A stretch of 5,366 bases of DNA, taken from Kiritimatiellia bacterium (GTDB taxonomy: Bacteria > Verrucomicrobiota > Kiritimatiellia > CAIQIC01 > Lenti-01). The DNA lies in the NCBI GenBank assembly GCA_018432565.1, contig JAHDSS010000073.1:1-5366 (forward strand), in the 5' to 3' direction. Positions 4,057 to 5,366 of this stretch are shown here, in pieces (within the stretch, counting starts at the first letter, position 1; each line of letters opens with the position of its first letter). The translations under genes were made by a program, and so were the position numbers. Under the pieces are notes generated by a model. It saw only the letters and a list, made by a program, of their open reading frames with translations. It was not told where the DNA came from and did no database searches.

Positions 4057-5366
4057 GTGCGCGGGTTGAGAGTCAACCGGGCGGCGGGGCCGGCGGTGCC
4101 GGGGGGGTATCGGGAGGTGTGGCGGGTGGCGGCGCCGATCATCGTTTCGATGGCGTCGTTCACGCTGATGCAGTTTTTCGACCGGGTGTTCCTGGCGCGG
4201 CACGGGTCGGTGTCGCTGCGGGCGTCGCTGCCGGCGGGGATGCTGGCGCTGACGCTGACGATGTTTTTCCAGACGCTGGCGGGCTATGCGGCGACGTTTG
4301 TGGCGCAGTACCACGGGGCGGGGCGGAAGCGCGAATGCGGCGCGGCGACGGCGCAGGGCATCTGGCTGGGGCTGCTGACGTGGCCGCTGGGGCTGGCGCT
4401 GATTCCGGCGGGATTCTGGATGCTGTCGGCGGCGGGGCATCCGGCCGACATGCTGGCGGCGGAGAAGATCTACCTGGCGATCCTGATGGCGGGGTGCGGG
4501 TTCTGGTCGCTGACGCATGCGGTGTCGGGGTTCTTCTCGGGGCGGGGCGACACGCGCACGCCGATGAGGGCGAGTTTGGCGGCGAACCTGGCGAACATCG
4601 GGCTGGATTACGTGCTGATTTTCGGCAAGTGGGGGTTTCCGGCGTGGGGGATTGCGGGGGCGGCGGTGGCGACGGTGGCGTCGTCGGCGCTGGGCCTGGG
4701 GCTGCTGCTGTACTGGTACGGGCGGCCGGCGCTGCGGGCGGAATACGGGACGGGCGGGATGCCGCGCCTGGACTGGCGGCGGATGAAGCCGCTGCTGCGC
4801 TTCGGGACGCCGGCGGCGCTGAACGCGGTGCAGGATGTCGGGGCGTTTGCGTTTTTCGTGGTGCTGCTGGGGCGGCTGCCGGCGGCGGACATGGCGGCGA
4901 GCAACATCGCGTTCAGCATCAACAACATCGCCTTCATGCCGTTGCTGGGAATGGGGATGGCCGCGACGATCGTGGTCGGGCAGCACCAGGGGGCGCGCGA
5001 TTCCGCGACGGCGGAACGGGCGGGCTGGACGGCGATGAAACTGGCGTGGGGCTACATGGGGGTGGTGGCGCTGACGTTCCTGTTTCTGCCGAAGATGTAT
5101 TTTGCGCTGTTCACGGGCGAGGGGGCGGGGATGGTGACGATGGCCGACGTGATGGCGAAGGGGCGCTGGCTGCTGGTGCTGATGGCGCTGTGGGGCATGC
5201 TGGACGCGATCAACCTGGTGGTGGGCGGAGCGCTGCGCGGGGCGGGGGATACGCGGTTTGCGCTGCTCTACACCGTGGCGGTGACGTGGCTGGTGTGGAT
5301 TCCGGGCGAACTGGTCCTGATGCTGGGGTTCCGGGCCGGGCTGATGCCGGCCTGGGGCTGGATGAC
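4057..5366 (+). CDS. MATE-family multidrug/cation efflux transporter, 3' end missing
   Basis: The frame is open from after the TAG at 4030-4032 to the right edge. From the GTG at 4057 it gives 436 residues of a family usually about 450-480 long, so little is missing. Repeated hydrophobic segments indicate a polytopic inner-membrane protein. The first membrane helix is at about 24-46 (APIIVSMASFTLMQFFDRVF). ANIGLDYVLIFGKWGFPAWG (179-198) and NIAFSINNIAFMPLLGMG (283-300) are typical MATE segments. The two-lobed fold shows in paired loops: GRGDTRTP (162-169) and LRGAGDTRF (393-401). MATE proteins exchange organic cations or drugs for sodium ions or protons; the substrate cannot be read here. The GTG start precedes the first helix by a short polar N-tail; no ATG is available before 4153, which would remove part of helix 1. 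Codons strongly favour G endings (GCG, CTG, GGG, ACG). Family assignment is firm; start is moderately sure. Confidence 0.9.
   Translation, partial: MRGLRVNRAAGPAVPGGYREVWRVAAPIIVSMASFTLMQFFDRVFLARHGSVSLRASLPAGMLALTLTMFFQTLAGYAATFVAQYHGAGRKRECGAATAQGIWLGLLTWPLGLALIPAGFWMLSAAGHPADMLAAEKIYLAILMAGCGFWSLTHAVSGFFSGRGDTRTPMRASLAANLANIGLDYVLIFGKWGFPAWGIAGAAVATVASSALGLGLLLYWYGRPALRAEYGTGGMPRLDWRRMKPLLRFGTPAALNAVQDVGAFAFFVVLLGRLPAADMAASNIAFSINNIAFMPLLGMGMAATIVVGQHQGARDSATAERAGWTAMKLAWGYMGVVALTFLFLPKMYFALFTGEGAGMVTMADVMAKGRWLLVLMALWGMLDAINLVVGGALRGAGDTRFALLYTVAVTWLVWIPGELVLMLGFRAGLMPAWGWM

Noticed and set aside
3422..4069. Open frames running from der through the repeat array (for example 3422-4069 and 3805-4032)
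   Set aside because: They are out of frame with der and continue only because the repeat units lack stops. Successive units are read in different frames (FHGVE, FPWRGK, SMAWK), so no repeated peptide is conserved.
3748..4986. A 412-codon open frame on the minus strand
   Set aside because: It lies antisense to the end of der, the palindrome array and most of the MATE gene. Its product is a low-complexity Arg/His/Pro/Gln-rich chain with no recognisable fold, as expected from the complement of G-ending codons. The MATE frame opposite has clear family motifs.
1..5366. tRNA, rRNA, transposase or attachment site
   Set aside because: I looked for cloverleaf-like segments, transposase motifs and long terminal repeats and found none. 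The gaps are short and accounted for by the palindromic elements.

Overview
The window is a stretch of bacterial chromosome with high GC content and densely packed genes. I see four protein genes, two of them cut by the window edges, and two intergenic regions rich in unusual palindromes. No RNA gene, insertion sequence or CRISPR array is visible. The phylum is not settled. A TGS-domain nucleoside kinase, high GC, a likely GTG start and TTTCCA/TGGAAA palindromes between genes would fit a Verrucomicrobia/Kiritimatiellota/Lentisphaerota-like genome, but this is an impression and not a placement.

Layout: (1) On the minus strand, 542 down to 1 encodes the N-terminal 180 residues of an FAD-binding oxidase of the glycolate oxidase/D-lactate dehydrogenase type, running off the left edge. 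(2) A 72-bp divergent intergenic region (543-614) is AT-rich for this window and carries a clear Shine-Dalgarno (SD) for the next gene. (3) 615-2294 (+) encodes a 559-residue nucleoside (uridine-type) kinase with an N-terminal TGS domain and a threonyl-tRNA-synthetase-like second domain. (4) The gap after the kinase (2295-2498) contains a very AT-rich tandem and inverted repeat at 2379-2418. (5) 2499-3872 (+) encodes the double-GTPase ribosome assembly factor Der (EngA). (6) A 184-bp gap (3873-4056) holds six short palindromes organised as two copies of an 83-bp-offset tandem duplication. (7) 4057 to the right edge (+) encodes a MATE-family efflux transporter, truncated by the window.

The three plus-strand genes are co-oriented, but the gaps are large and palindrome-rich, so a single operon is not evident. 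The kinase (nucleotide salvage) and Der (50S subunit assembly) are housekeeping genes; the oxidase and the MATE pump are metabolic and transport genes. Nothing in the gene content forms an obvious new multi-gene system. The most unusual material is non-coding: the phased palindrome array in front of the MATE gene and the paired GTTATTGCAATAAC palindromes in front of der.
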